Positions 53,462-61,351 of a stretch of DNA of 64,000 nucleotides are shown here, in pieces. Made by a program: the position numbers and the translations under genes. Each line of letters starts with the position of its first letter. Position 1 is the stretch's first letter. The notes beneath the pieces are model-generated. The model had not been told where the DNA came from. It did no database searches and was given only the letters and a program-made list of their open reading frames with translations. This DNA is from Bryobacterales bacterium. Its GTDB lineage: Bacteria > Acidobacteriota > Terriglobia > Bryobacterales > Bryobacteraceae. Location of the stretch: the NCBI GenBank assembly GCA_020847045.1, contig JADLCT010000110.1, positions 1 to 64,000 on the forward strand, given 5' to 3'.

Positions 53462-55000
53462 ATGAAGCCCGACAGCCGGACCATCCGTCTGGCCTGCGCG
53501 GCCGTGGCGCTGCTGAGCGCGCCCTGGCTGGCCGCCCAGGACAGTTTTGCCGAGTTCGAGAAGAAGGTGACCGAATTCACGCTCGACAACGGCATGAAGT
53601 TTCTCATCGTGGAGCGGCACAACGCCCCCGTGGTGAGCTTCTACACCTACGCCGACGTGGGCTCGGCGCAGGAGGTGAAGGGCATTACGGGCATGGCGCA
53701 CATGTTCGAGCACATGGCGTTCAAGGGCACGCGCAAAGTGGGCACGAAGAACTGGGCGGAAGAAAAAAACGCCCTCGATCAGGTGGACCGGGCGTTTCTG
53801 GCTCTGAGGGCTGAACGGGATAAAGGGAGCAAGGCGGGCAAGGAACAGCTGGCTGAACTCGACAAAGCCTTCGAGGCGGCCCAGGAGGGCGCGGGCCGTT
53901 TCGTGGTGCCGAACGAACTGGGTAAGTTGATCGATTCGGCCGGCGGCCGCGGCTTGAATGCCTCCACGGCCAGCGACAAAACCGACTACTTTTACAGCCT
54001 TCCTTCGAATGCCATCGAATTGTGGTTCTACCTGGAGAGCGAGCGCTTTTTGAACCCCGTTCTGCGCGAGTTTTACAAAGAGGCGGGCGTGGTGCGCGAG
54101 GAGCGCCGCATGCGCACCGACTCCAATCCCGTCGGCAAGATGATCGAGGAGTTTCTCGCCGTCGCCTACAAGGCGCATCCCTATGGCGAGCCTGGCATCG
54201 GCCACATGAGCGACCTGATGAACTTCACGCGGATCGACGCCGAGGCGTTCTTCCAGCAGCACTACATGGCTTCGAGCCTCACCTGCGTGCTGGCCGGCGA
54301 CATCGATCCGAAACGGGCGCGCACCCTCGCCGAGGCCTACTTCGGCCGTCTGCCCAAGCGTCCCCGTCCCGAGCCCGTGCGCACAGCCGAACCGCGCCAG
54401 GAGGTGGAAAAGCGCGTGCTTCTGAAGGCGCAGTCCCAGCCCTGGGTGCTGATCGGGTACCACAAGCCCGCCGCCACCCACCCCGACGGCCCGGTGTATG
54501 ACGCCATTGGCAGCCTGCTCAGCGACGGCCGCAGCTCGCGCCTCTACCGCCGGCTGGTGACGGAAAAGAAGATTGTCGCCGGAGCGGGAGGCTTCCCGGA
54601 CTTCCCCGGCGAAAAGTATCCCGGCCTGTTTTTCTTCTACGCTGCGGCCAACCCCGGCAAAACGAACGCCGAAGTGGAAAAGGCCATGTACGGAGAAATT
54701 GACGATCTGAAAACGAACCTGGTGAGCCAGGAGGAGCTGGACGGGGTGAAACGCCGCGCCCGGTCCTCCATCATCAACAGTCTTTCGAGCAACACCTCCA
54801 TCGGCATGCAATTGGCCAAGTTTCAGGTGCTCACCGGCGACTGGCGGAACGTCTTCAAGTACCTGGACGAGATCAACAAGGTGACGCCCGAGGATGTGCG
54901 CCGCGTGGCGCGCGCCACTTTTACCGAGTCCAACCGCACCGTGGGTTACATCGAGATGGCCAAGCCCGGGGAGATGGCCAAGCCCGGAGCGGGGAACTAA
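53462..55000 (+). CDS. M16 zinc metallopeptidase, active subunit
   Basis: A 512-residue secreted peptidase of the pitrilysin/processing-peptidase family. After a signal peptide (ACAAVALLSAPWLAAQ) comes the inverted zinc motif H80-M-F-E83-H84, with a downstream Glu ligand region (VREERRMRTDSNPVG). Between them is a coiled-coil-like insertion of about 60 residues (RAFLALRAERDKGSKAGKEQ), longer than usual. A second M16_C domain follows (HKPAATHPDGPVYDAIGSLLSDGRSSRL). The following gene encodes the likely inactive partner. The C-terminus carries a duplicated EMAKPG. Confidence 0.93.
   Translation: MKPDSRTIRLACAAVALLSAPWLAAQDSFAEFEKKVTEFTLDNGMKFLIVERHNAPVVSFYTYADVGSAQEVKGITGMAHMFEHMAFKGTRKVGTKNWAEEKNALDQVDRAFLALRAERDKGSKAGKEQLAELDKAFEAAQEGAGRFVVPNELGKLIDSAGGRGLNASTASDKTDYFYSLPSNAIELWFYLESERFLNPVLREFYKEAGVVREERRMRTDSNPVGKMIEEFLAVAYKAHPYGEPGIGHMSDLMNFTRIDAEAFFQQHYMASSLTCVLAGDIDPKRARTLAEAYFGRLPKRPRPEPVRTAEPRQEVEKRVLLKAQSQPWVLIGYHKPAATHPDGPVYDAIGSLLSDGRSSRLYRRLVTEKKIVAGAGGFPDFPGEKYPGLFFFYAAANPGKTNAEVEKAMYGEIDDLKTNLVSQEELDGVKRRARSSIINSLSSNTSIGMQLAKFQVLTGDWRNVFKYLDEINKVTPEDVRRVARATFTESNRTVGYIEMAKPGEMAKPGAGN
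54953..54988 (+). repeat. 18-bp tandem duplication in the M16 gene
   Basis: GAGATGGCCAAGCCCGGG occurs twice in tandem (54953-54970 and 54971-54988, the last base changed to A). It encodes EMAKPG twice just before the stop codon. This is a recent slippage-type duplication at the C-terminus and keeps the frame. Confidence 0.9.
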
Positions 55001-55029
55001 GGCCGCAACGCGAACCAGGAGACAAACAC

Positions 55030-57213
55030 ATGAAACCGGTATGGACTCTCACTGCCGCCGCGCTTGGCCTCTCCATGGCCGCTTTCGCGCAAACCGCCGC
55101 GCCGCCCAAGCCCGCCGCGCCTAAGCCCGCGCCCGGCCGCGCCGCCGTGGCCAATCTGCCCAAGGACATCGCCTTTCCCAAGCTGAACGAAATCAAGGTT
55201 CCCCAAACGCAGCGCTTCGTGCTGGCCAACGGCATGACTGTGTTTCTGCTGGAGGACCACGAACTGCCCACCGTGAAGGCATCGGCCCTCATCCGCACCG
55301 GCACGCGCTATGAGCCGGCGGCCAAAGCCGGCTTGGCCGCCATTACCGCCGAGGTGATGCGCACCGGCGGCAGCACCGCGCGCCCCGGCGACAAGCTGGA
55401 CGATGAGCTGGACCGCCTGGCCGCCACCGTCGAGTTCGGCATGGGCCGCGCCAGCGGAACGGCGTCCATCTCCTGCCTCAAAGAGGACGCCGAAAAAGCG
55501 TTCATCATTCTGGCCGACCTGCTGCAGCACCCGGCCTTTCCGCAGGAAAAGATCGACCTTGAAAAGGAGCAGGCCCGCGCCGGCATCGCCCGCCGCAACG
55601 ACGACCCCATGGGGATTCACGGCCGCGAGCTGCGCCGTCTGGTCTACGGTAAGCTGAGCCCTTACGCCACGCAAGCCGAGTACGCGACGTTGGACGCCAT
55701 CACGCGCCAGGACCTGCTCGTCTTCCACAGCCGTTACTACCAGCCCGAGAACGTCATCCTCGGCGTCTGGGGCGACTTCGACCCGGCGGCCATGAAGGCG
55801 CTCATCGAGCGCACGCTGGGCGTCTGGCGCAAAGGCGGCCATCCGCGCCCGCCGGTGGTCGAGGTGGACCCAACGCTGGCCGCCAAGCCCGGCGTCTACC
55901 TGATCGAGAAGACCGACGTGAACCAGTCCAACATCGGGCTCATCCGCCTTGCCGGCAAAATGAGTGATCCGGACTACTACGACAACACCGTGATGGCCGA
56001 CATCCTCGGTGGCGGCTTCGCCTCGCGGCTGTTTAACAAGATCCGCACCGAGATGGGACTCGCCTACGCCTCTTCGGCCAGCTACAGCCCCGGCATGGAC
56101 ATTCCCGGCACGCTGTCTGTCTTCATCGGCACCAAGAGCGAAACCACCATGAAGGCCATCGAGGCGATGAAGGGCGAGTTGGCGCGCATGGCCGCGGCCG
56201 AGGTGACCGACGCTGAGCTGCGCACCTCCAAGGACAGCATCCTCAAGGGCGAAGCCTTCGACTACGCCTCCACGGGCCAGGTGGTGAGCCGCCTGATGAA
56301 CTACGAATACTACGGCTATCCGGCCGACTTCCTGCAGCGCTTCCGCGCCGGCATCGAGAAGGTAACCAAGGCCGGCGTGCTCGCCTCGGCCAGGAAATGG
56401 CTGCAACAGGACCAGTTCATTCTCCTGGTGCTCGGCAAAACGGCCGACTTCGACCAACCCCTCACCAAGCTCGGCCCGGTAACCCCGGTGGACTACTCGA
56501 TTCCGCAGCCAGAAGGGCCAAAGCTGGACGCTGCCACGCCGCAAGCCGAGCAGGCGGGCCTGGCGCTGCTGGCCAAGGTGAAGGCGGCTCACGGCGGCGC
56601 GGCGCTGGACGCGGTGAAGACGGTTTCGCAGACAGCCGAAATCAAAATCTCCACGCCGCAGGGCGACATGGCCATTCAACAGGAGGCCACCGGCAGCATG
56701 GACGGCAAGCAGGTGGTGAAAATGATCACGCCCATGGGCGAGATGATGCAGGGCTTCGACGGCGAGCGGGCCTGGGCCAAACAGGGCCCCACGGTGCGTG
56801 AGGCCCCGGCGGCGCAATCGGCGCTGGCCAAACAGTCGGCCGTGCGCGACACAATTTCACTGCTCCAGAACTTCGCCAAACCGGGATACAAGGTGCAAGC
56901 GCTGCCCGGGGAAAAACTCGAAGACAAAGATGTGGCCGCCGTGGCCATCACCCACGAACCCAGCAAAACCACCGTCAAGCTGCTGATCGACCCGGCCACA
57001 GGTCTGCTGGCCGGTAAGAGCTACACGGGCAGCGTCATGGGCCAGCCCGGCACGGTGGTGGAACGCTACCTGGCCTTCGGAGACGTCTCCGGCGTAAAGC
57101 TGGCCACGCACACCGTCATGAGTTTGAATGGCCGCAAGGCCGTCGAGACTACGGTGAAGGAGTGGAAGGTGAACCCGCCGGCCAGTCCGTCCATGTTTAG
57201 CAAACCTCAGTAA
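55030..57213 (+). CDS. M16-family protein, apparently inactive partner, with C-terminal extension
   Basis: A 727-residue secreted protein with Shine-Dalgarno AGGAG. A signal peptide and Ala/Pro/Lys linker (to about 50) precede two M16 domains. Where the HxxEH motif should be, the sequence reads AAKAGLAAITAEVMRTGGS, so the zinc site is missing, as in the non-catalytic subunit of heterodimeric M16 peptidases; the R/Y-type region (FASRLFNKIRTEMGLAYASSASYS) is kept. From about residue 505, a domain of about 220 residues (AEIKISTPQGDMAIQQEATG, TVKLLIDPATGLLAGKSYTG) resembles LolA-like lipoprotein carriers. Coexpressed with the active subunit 29 nt upstream. Confidence 0.9.
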   Translation: MKPVWTLTAAALGLSMAAFAQTAAPPKPAAPKPAPGRAAVANLPKDIAFPKLNEIKVPQTQRFVLANGMTVFLLEDHELPTVKASALIRTGTRYEPAAKAGLAAITAEVMRTGGSTARPGDKLDDELDRLAATVEFGMGRASGTASISCLKEDAEKAFIILADLLQHPAFPQEKIDLEKEQARAGIARRNDDPMGIHGRELRRLVYGKLSPYATQAEYATLDAITRQDLLVFHSRYYQPENVILGVWGDFDPAAMKALIERTLGVWRKGGHPRPPVVEVDPTLAAKPGVYLIEKTDVNQSNIGLIRLAGKMSDPDYYDNTVMADILGGGFASRLFNKIRTEMGLAYASSASYSPGMDIPGTLSVFIGTKSETTMKAIEAMKGELARMAAAEVTDAELRTSKDSILKGEAFDYASTGQVVSRLMNYEYYGYPADFLQRFRAGIEKVTKAGVLASARKWLQQDQFILLVLGKTADFDQPLTKLGPVTPVDYSIPQPEGPKLDAATPQAEQAGLALLAKVKAAHGGAALDAVKTVSQTAEIKISTPQGDMAIQQEATGSMDGKQVVKMITPMGEMMQGFDGERAWAKQGPTVREAPAAQSALAKQSAVRDTISLLQNFAKPGYKVQALPGEKLEDKDVAAVAITHEPSKTTVKLLIDPATGLLAGKSYTGSVMGQPGTVVERYLAFGDVSGVKLATHTVMSLNGRKAVETTVKEWKVNPPASPSMFSKPQ

Positions 57214-57233
57214 CACGCGGATTTTGCTCGCGG

Positions 57234-57239
57234 TACAAT
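57234..57239 (+). promoter_or_regulatory. TACAAT box 6 nt before the start codon
   Basis: TACAAT is followed by ACGCCC and the ATG of the next gene. There is no Shine-Dalgarno and no convincing -35 box. The position fits the TAnnnT element of leaderless transcripts; similar boxes precede several other genes in this window. Confidence 0.35.
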
Positions 57240-57245
57240 ACGCCC

Positions 57246-58142
57246 ATGCTACGCCGACAGGCTATTGTACTGGGTATCTCCGCACCGTGGCTGGTCAGTT
57301 CCGCCGCGGCCGCGAAACGCATTGACGTCGCGCGCTTAAGCGCTATCTCCGATGAAATCGCTCCCGATCAGGCCGGGGCCATCTCGTTCGCCCGCCAGTA
57401 TGGAATGCGCTGGCTCGAACTACGCTCCAAGAGGGAAACGAAGAAGGAATACTTCCAGCTTCCTCCCGATGAGCTGAAGGCCGACGCCAAGGCCTTCCGC
57501 GAGGGCGGCGTGGGAATCTCCTTCCTGAATACCTCCATGCTCAAGTTCGCCATTCCAGGCGTGGAAACCCTGAATCCACGCCACATGGCCAGCGCCGCGC
57601 GGTACGAAAAGCGCGAGCAGGAGCTCGAATCAGCCATCCGCGCCGCGCATATCCTCGGCGTGTCGAAGGTGCGGATCTTTACCTACTTCCGCGCCAAGGA
57701 CCAGACGGGCATGATGCAGCGCATCGCCGACGACATCGGTCCACTGGCCGCCCGCGCGCGCAAGGAAGGGATCGATTTATTGATCGAAAACGAGAACGCC
57801 TGCAACGTGGCCTCCTGCGCCGAGCTGGTGACGCTGCTGAAGGCGATTCCCGACCGCAACGTGGGCATCAACTGGGACCCCTTCAACGCCGAAAATACGC
57901 ATGAGAAGGCCTACCCCGACGGCTACCAACTGTTGCCGCGCAAGCGCATCGGCAACGTCCAGGTGAAGGGAAAAAGCCTGCTCCCCGCCTACACGCCCAT
58001 GGACTGGCCGGGTATCTTCCGCACGCTCGTTCAGGATGGCTATAAAGGCGAGGTCGGCCTGGAAACCCACATCTTCGGCGAGACGCAGATCAAAATGTCT
58101 CACGAGTGCATGAAGGAGCTGGTGCGGATGGTAGCCTCGTAA
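57246..58142 (+). CDS. Secreted sugar phosphate isomerase/epimerase-like TIM barrel
   Basis: A 298-residue xylose-isomerase-like protein. The N-terminus (RRQAIVLGISAPWLVSSAAAA) is a signal peptide with a pair of arginines, possibly a weak Tat type. Barrel landmarks are AISDEIAPDQAGAISFARQYGMRWLELRS, IDLLIENENACNVAS (metal-ligand Glu), VGINWDPFNAENTHEKAYPDGY, IGNVQVKGK and EVGLETHIFGET. It is a distant paralogue of the isomerase at 25428-26378. The substrate is unknown, and it stands apart from sugar-degradation genes. Confidence 0.87.
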   Translation: MLRRQAIVLGISAPWLVSSAAAAKRIDVARLSAISDEIAPDQAGAISFARQYGMRWLELRSKRETKKEYFQLPPDELKADAKAFREGGVGISFLNTSMLKFAIPGVETLNPRHMASAARYEKREQELESAIRAAHILGVSKVRIFTYFRAKDQTGMMQRIADDIGPLAARARKEGIDLLIENENACNVASCAELVTLLKAIPDRNVGINWDPFNAENTHEKAYPDGYQLLPRKRIGNVQVKGKSLLPAYTPMDWPGIFRTLVQDGYKGEVGLETHIFGETQIKMSHECMKELVRMVAS

Positions 58143-58148
58143 GCGGAC

Positions 58149-58643
58149 ATGAACAAGTTCGCGGCCATTGGCCTGCTGATCGCCGCCGCGGCGGCAGGCG
58201 CCATCTTCTACTTCAACCGGGGCTCGCAGATCCGCATCGAAGGCTCCATGAAGAAGGTGAGGATGCAGAAGCTGTATGAGAATTCGACGCTGCTCGTCTT
58301 CGATTTCCGCTTCTCCAACCCGGCCAACTTTCCCTTCGTCGTCGCCGAGGTCACCTCGGAGTGCACGCTGGCCGATGGCCGGAAACTGGAAGGCGAGCTG
58401 GTGACCGACGCCGACGCCAAGCCCATCTTCGCCTTCCATGCCCTGACGCTCGGCGACAAGTACAACGAATCGCTGATTCGCAAAAGCCGCGTCGCGCCCA
58501 AGACCACCGAGGACCGCATGATCGCCATGGTCTATCGGACCGAACCGGAGCCGCTCGAAAAGCGTTCCGGCTGTGTCCTGCGCATCCGCGACGTGGATGG
58601 CGCCGTCAGCACCATCGCCGAAACGCCCGGCGCCAGGCGCTAA
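58149..58643 (+). CDS. Small membrane-anchored protein, function unknown
   Basis: A 164-residue protein 6 nt after the isomerase gene. One N-terminal TM (FAAIGLLIAAAAAGAIFYF) is followed by an immunoglobulin-like beta domain: MQKLYENSTLLVFDFRFSNPANFPFVVAEVTSE and GRKLEGELV, with RKSRVAPKTTEDRMIAMVYRTEP (short blocks). The pattern 'strand - F-x-V-x-N-P - strand' resembles LEA14/WHy domains of stress proteins. That is inference. Its stop overlaps the convergent GNAT stop by 4 nt. Confidence 0.75.
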   Translation: MNKFAAIGLLIAAAAAGAIFYFNRGSQIRIEGSMKKVRMQKLYENSTLLVFDFRFSNPANFPFVVAEVTSECTLADGRKLEGELVTDADAKPIFAFHALTLGDKYNESLIRKSRVAPKTTEDRMIAMVYRTEPEPLEKRSGCVLRIRDVDGAVSTIAETPGARR

Positions 58644-59107
58644 CGCTTCAGGACGAAGTCCGCTTCATACAGGTCATAGGCGGTGCGCCGCATGCCGCTG
58701 CGCTCATAGACGCCTTGCGCGCGGACGTTCTCTTTTTCCACATACAGACGAAGGCCGCAGACGCCGCCGCCGGCCCCGGCGCGCCGCAGCAGATCGGCAT
58801 AGAGCGCTTTATACACGCCCTGGCCGCGCGCCTCGGGCGCCACGTAGACGCTCTGAATCCACCAGAACACCCCGTTCCGCCAGTCGCTCCACTCATAGGT
58901 GACCATCAACTGGCCCACCACCTGGTTTTCCGCCACGGCCACCAGATACCAGCCGCGTCCGGGTTCATCGAACACCGCCCGCACGCCGTCCAGAACGCGG
59001 CCGGGGTCCAGTTCGAGATGCTCGGTTTCGCGGGCCATCAGTACGTTGAACCGGGCGATGGTTTCGGCGTCGTCTCGCGTGGCCGGGCGGATGATCATAC
59101 CGGCCAT
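58640..59107 (-). CDS. GNAT-family N-acetyltransferase
   Basis: A 155-residue acetyltransferase. It begins IIRPATRDDAETIARFNVLMA and has the acetyl-CoA motif VYVAPEARGQGVYKALYADLLRRA (Q/R-x-x-G-x-G/A variant ARGQGVYKAL) and a C-terminal YVEKENVRAQGVYERSGM strand-helix. The amine substrate is unknown. Given the polyamine-related operon starting 150 nt away on the other strand, a polyamine acetyltransferase role is conceivable but is not supported by sequence alone. Confidence 0.9.
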   Translation of the reverse strand: MAGMIIRPATRDDAETIARFNVLMARETEHLELDPGRVLDGVRAVFDEPGRGWYLVAVAENQVVGQLMVTYEWSDWRNGVFWWIQSVYVAPEARGQGVYKALYADLLRRAGAGGGVCGLRLYVEKENVRAQGVYERSGMRRTAYDLYEADFVLKR

Positions 59108-59259
59108 TATGCCAGCGGCCGGGCCGGAAAGGCCCCCCTTTCGATTTTTTGAACCGGGCGGGGCCAGACTCCGTTACACTGTCTGAGTATGTGTTGGCGG
59201 GGTGAGGGTGCGGGCCCACCGGCCCGGCTTGCCACCGCCGGCGTGCAGGAGGGCACATC

Positions 59260-60324
59260 ATGTCGTTCGGCGACACCGTAAAGAGCTTCCTCAAGAAGCA
59301 ATTCATCGACGTCATTCACTGGACCGAGCCTGAGGATGGCATCCTCGCCTGGCGCTTCCCCATGCAGGACATGGAAATCCAGAATGGCGCCAAACTGACC
59401 GTCCGCGAATCGCAGATGGCCCTGTTCGTCAATGAGGGGCAGGCCGCCGATGCGTTTGGTCCGGGGCTGTTCACGCTCAACACGCAGACGCTGCCGCTGC
59501 TGACCAACCTCATGAACTGGGACAAGATGTTCCAGTCGCCGTTCAAAAGCGACGTGTACTTCTTCTCCACGCGCCAGCAGGTGAACCAGAAGTGGGGCAC
59601 GCAGCAGCCCATCACCATCCGCGACAAAGAGTTCGGCGCGGTGCGCGTGCGGGCCTTTGGCATCTATAGCTGGCACATCGCCGACCCCAAGGTGTTTCAT
59701 CAAAAGGTCAGCGGCACGCGGGACGTCTACCGCTCGGCCGAAATCGAAGGCCAGTTGCGCGGCACCCTCATAGGACGGATGAGCGACGCCTTCGCCGAGA
59801 GCGGCATTCCCTTTCTCGACATGGCCGCCAACCAGCACGAGATGAGCCAGCGCATCGGCGGCTTCCTGGCGCAGTCGTTCGCCGAGATGGGTCTCGCCCT
59901 GGACACCTTTGTCGTCGAAAACCTCTCGCTGCCCGATGAGCTGCAGAAGCGGCTGGACGAGCGCATTTCGATGAACATGATCGGCGACATGGGCCGCTAC
60001 ACGCAGTATCAGGTGGCGCAGTCGATTCCGATCGCCGCGGCCAACGAAGGCGGCATCGCGGGCGTGGGCGCGGGCCTGGCGGCGGGCTTTGGCATGGCCG
60101 GCCAGATGACGGCGGCCATGGGGGCGGCCATGCAGCCTCCGCAACCGCCCCAACAGCCTCCGCCTGGAGGACCTCAGGCGCCTCAGGGGGGCGCTCCACC
60201 CGTGGCGCCCGTGGCCGGCGCGGCCGCTGTGTCCGCCGCCGACACGAAATTCTGCCAGGAATGCGGCCAGCGCATTCCGCGTGCTTCCAAATTCTGCACC
60301 GAATGTGGTAAACCACAAGCCTGA
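59260..60324 (+). CDS. SPFH-domain protein with C-terminal zinc ribbon (YdjI/virion-core-like)
   Basis: A 354-residue protein with strong Shine-Dalgarno AGGAGGG. The first 210 residues are an SPFH/Band-7-type domain of the 'virion core protein' group (FIDVIHWTEPEDGILAWRFPMQDMEIQNGAKL, LYTVRESQMALFVNEGQAADAFGPG in part). A Gly/Ala segment (about 255-275) and Pro/Gln/Gly-rich linker lead to a zinc ribbon, CQECGQRIPRASKFCTECG (about 330-350). SPFH proteins build oligomeric scaffolds on membranes. It begins the SpeD/DUF4178/DUF350/spermidine-synthase operon; its stop overlaps the speD start (TGATG). Confidence 0.9.
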   Translation: MSFGDTVKSFLKKQFIDVIHWTEPEDGILAWRFPMQDMEIQNGAKLTVRESQMALFVNEGQAADAFGPGLFTLNTQTLPLLTNLMNWDKMFQSPFKSDVYFFSTRQQVNQKWGTQQPITIRDKEFGAVRVRAFGIYSWHIADPKVFHQKVSGTRDVYRSAEIEGQLRGTLIGRMSDAFAESGIPFLDMAANQHEMSQRIGGFLAQSFAEMGLALDTFVVENLSLPDELQKRLDERISMNMIGDMGRYTQYQVAQSIPIAAANEGGIAGVGAGLAAGFGMAGQMTAAMGAAMQPPQPPQQPPPGGPQAPQGGAPPVAPVAGAAAVSAADTKFCQECGQRIPRASKFCTECGKPQA

Positions 60325-60719
60325 TGTCCGGATGCGAATGGGTCGTGGACGCGCGCGGCTGCGACCCTGAATCTCTACGGGATCCCGGCCGCCTGCGGCT
60401 CCTTCTGGAGCGGCTGGTGGCCGATCTGCCTTTGCATCCGGTGGGCGCGCCGCTCTGGCACCAGTTCCCTGGCGAAGGCGGCATCACGGGACTCTGCCTC
60501 CTGTCGGAATCGCATTTCGCCTGTCACAGCTTCCCCGAACATGGTTCTCTGTGCGTGAACCTGTTCTGCTGCCGGCCACGCGCGGAATGGGACTTCACGG
60601 GCTATTTGCAACGTGAATTCGGCGCTTCGCGCGTGGAGGTGCGCCGCATTGAAAGGGATTACGAAAGCGGCGCGGCCTGGGAAAGCGGCGCGGCCCGAAA
60701 GGACATGCCCGCCGCATGA
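60324..60719 (+). CDS. speD: S-adenosylmethionine decarboxylase proenzyme (short bacterial type)
   Basis: A 131-residue self-cleaving pyruvoyl enzyme that makes decarboxylated SAM, the aminopropyl donor. The processing site is in LLSESHFACHSFPEHGSL: cleavage between Glu62 and Ser63 would give the pyruvoyl group. From memory the T. maritima enzyme uses Ser63, His68 and Cys83, and all three occur here at the same numbers (Ser55 is replaced by Thr). The C-terminal about 15 residues are a repetitive ESGAAWESGAAR. Coupled on both sides (TGATG with SPFH, ATGA with the DUF4178 gene), it probably supplies the membrane spermidine synthase at the end of the operon. Confidence 0.92.
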   Translation: MSGCEWVVDARGCDPESLRDPGRLRLLLERLVADLPLHPVGAPLWHQFPGEGGITGLCLLSESHFACHSFPEHGSLCVNLFCCRPRAEWDFTGYLQREFGASRVEVRRIERDYESGAAWESGAARKDMPAA

Positions 60720-61348
60720 GAACCGCCAGCAACTGCCCCCAGTGCGGCGCCCCGGTGGAGTTTCTCTTCTCCAACGCCGTGCAAACCACCTGTCCGTACT
60801 GCAGTTCCATCCTCGTGCGCACGGATCTTGATCTGAAGCGCGTGGGCGAGATGAGCGATATCGCCGACAACTCCTCGCCCATCCAACTGCGCACCGAAGG
60901 CATCTACCGCAATCGCGCCTTCCAGGTGGTGGGACGCATCATCTACCTGTATGAGGGCGGCAGTTGGAATGAATGGCACCTCGGATTCCAGGACGGTAAA
61001 AGCGGATGGTTGAGCGACGCCCAGCTCGACTACGCCGTCAGCTTCGCCGTGGGCGATCATCCCCGCATTCCGCCGGAGTCCAACATAGGCCGCGGCTTGC
61101 GGATGAAGGTACGCGATGCCGAGTTGATGGTGACCACCATGACCAAGGCGCGCTACGGCGGCGTCGAAGGGGAACTCCCGTTTGAGTACTGGGACAAAAG
61201 CGAGATGGTCTTCGCCGATCTGCGGTCCAATTCGCGCGGCTTCGCCACCATCGACTACAGCGAGGACCCGCCCCTCTTTTTCATGGGCGAGGCCGTCGGC
61301 TTCGACGATTTGAAACTGCGCAACCTGCGCGAATTCGAGGGCTGGTAA
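60716..61348 (+). CDS. DUF4178 protein with N-terminal zinc ribbon
   Basis: A 210-residue soluble protein. It opens with a zinc ribbon, CPQCGAPVEFLFSNAVQTTCPYC (CxxC...CxxC, residues 7-29). The DUF4178 domain follows (about 55-195), with FQVVGRIIYLYEGGSWNEWHLGF and KSGWLSDAQLDYAVSF as its typical beta-rich blocks. The biochemical function is unknown. It is fully embedded between speD (4-nt overlap) and the second DUF4178 gene (3-nt gap). Zinc-ribbon plus DUF4178 repeats in the next gene. Confidence 0.88.
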   Translation: MRTASNCPQCGAPVEFLFSNAVQTTCPYCSSILVRTDLDLKRVGEMSDIADNSSPIQLRTEGIYRNRAFQVVGRIIYLYEGGSWNEWHLGFQDGKSGWLSDAQLDYAVSFAVGDHPRIPPESNIGRGLRMKVRDAELMVTTMTKARYGGVEGELPFEYWDKSEMVFADLRSNSRGFATIDYSEDPPLFFMGEAVGFDDLKLRNLREFEGW

Positions 61349-61351
61349 ACC

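Noticed and set aside
54997..56817. 606-codon open frame antisense to the second M16 gene
   Set aside because: Composition shadow of an Ala/Lys-rich gene; no domain recognised.
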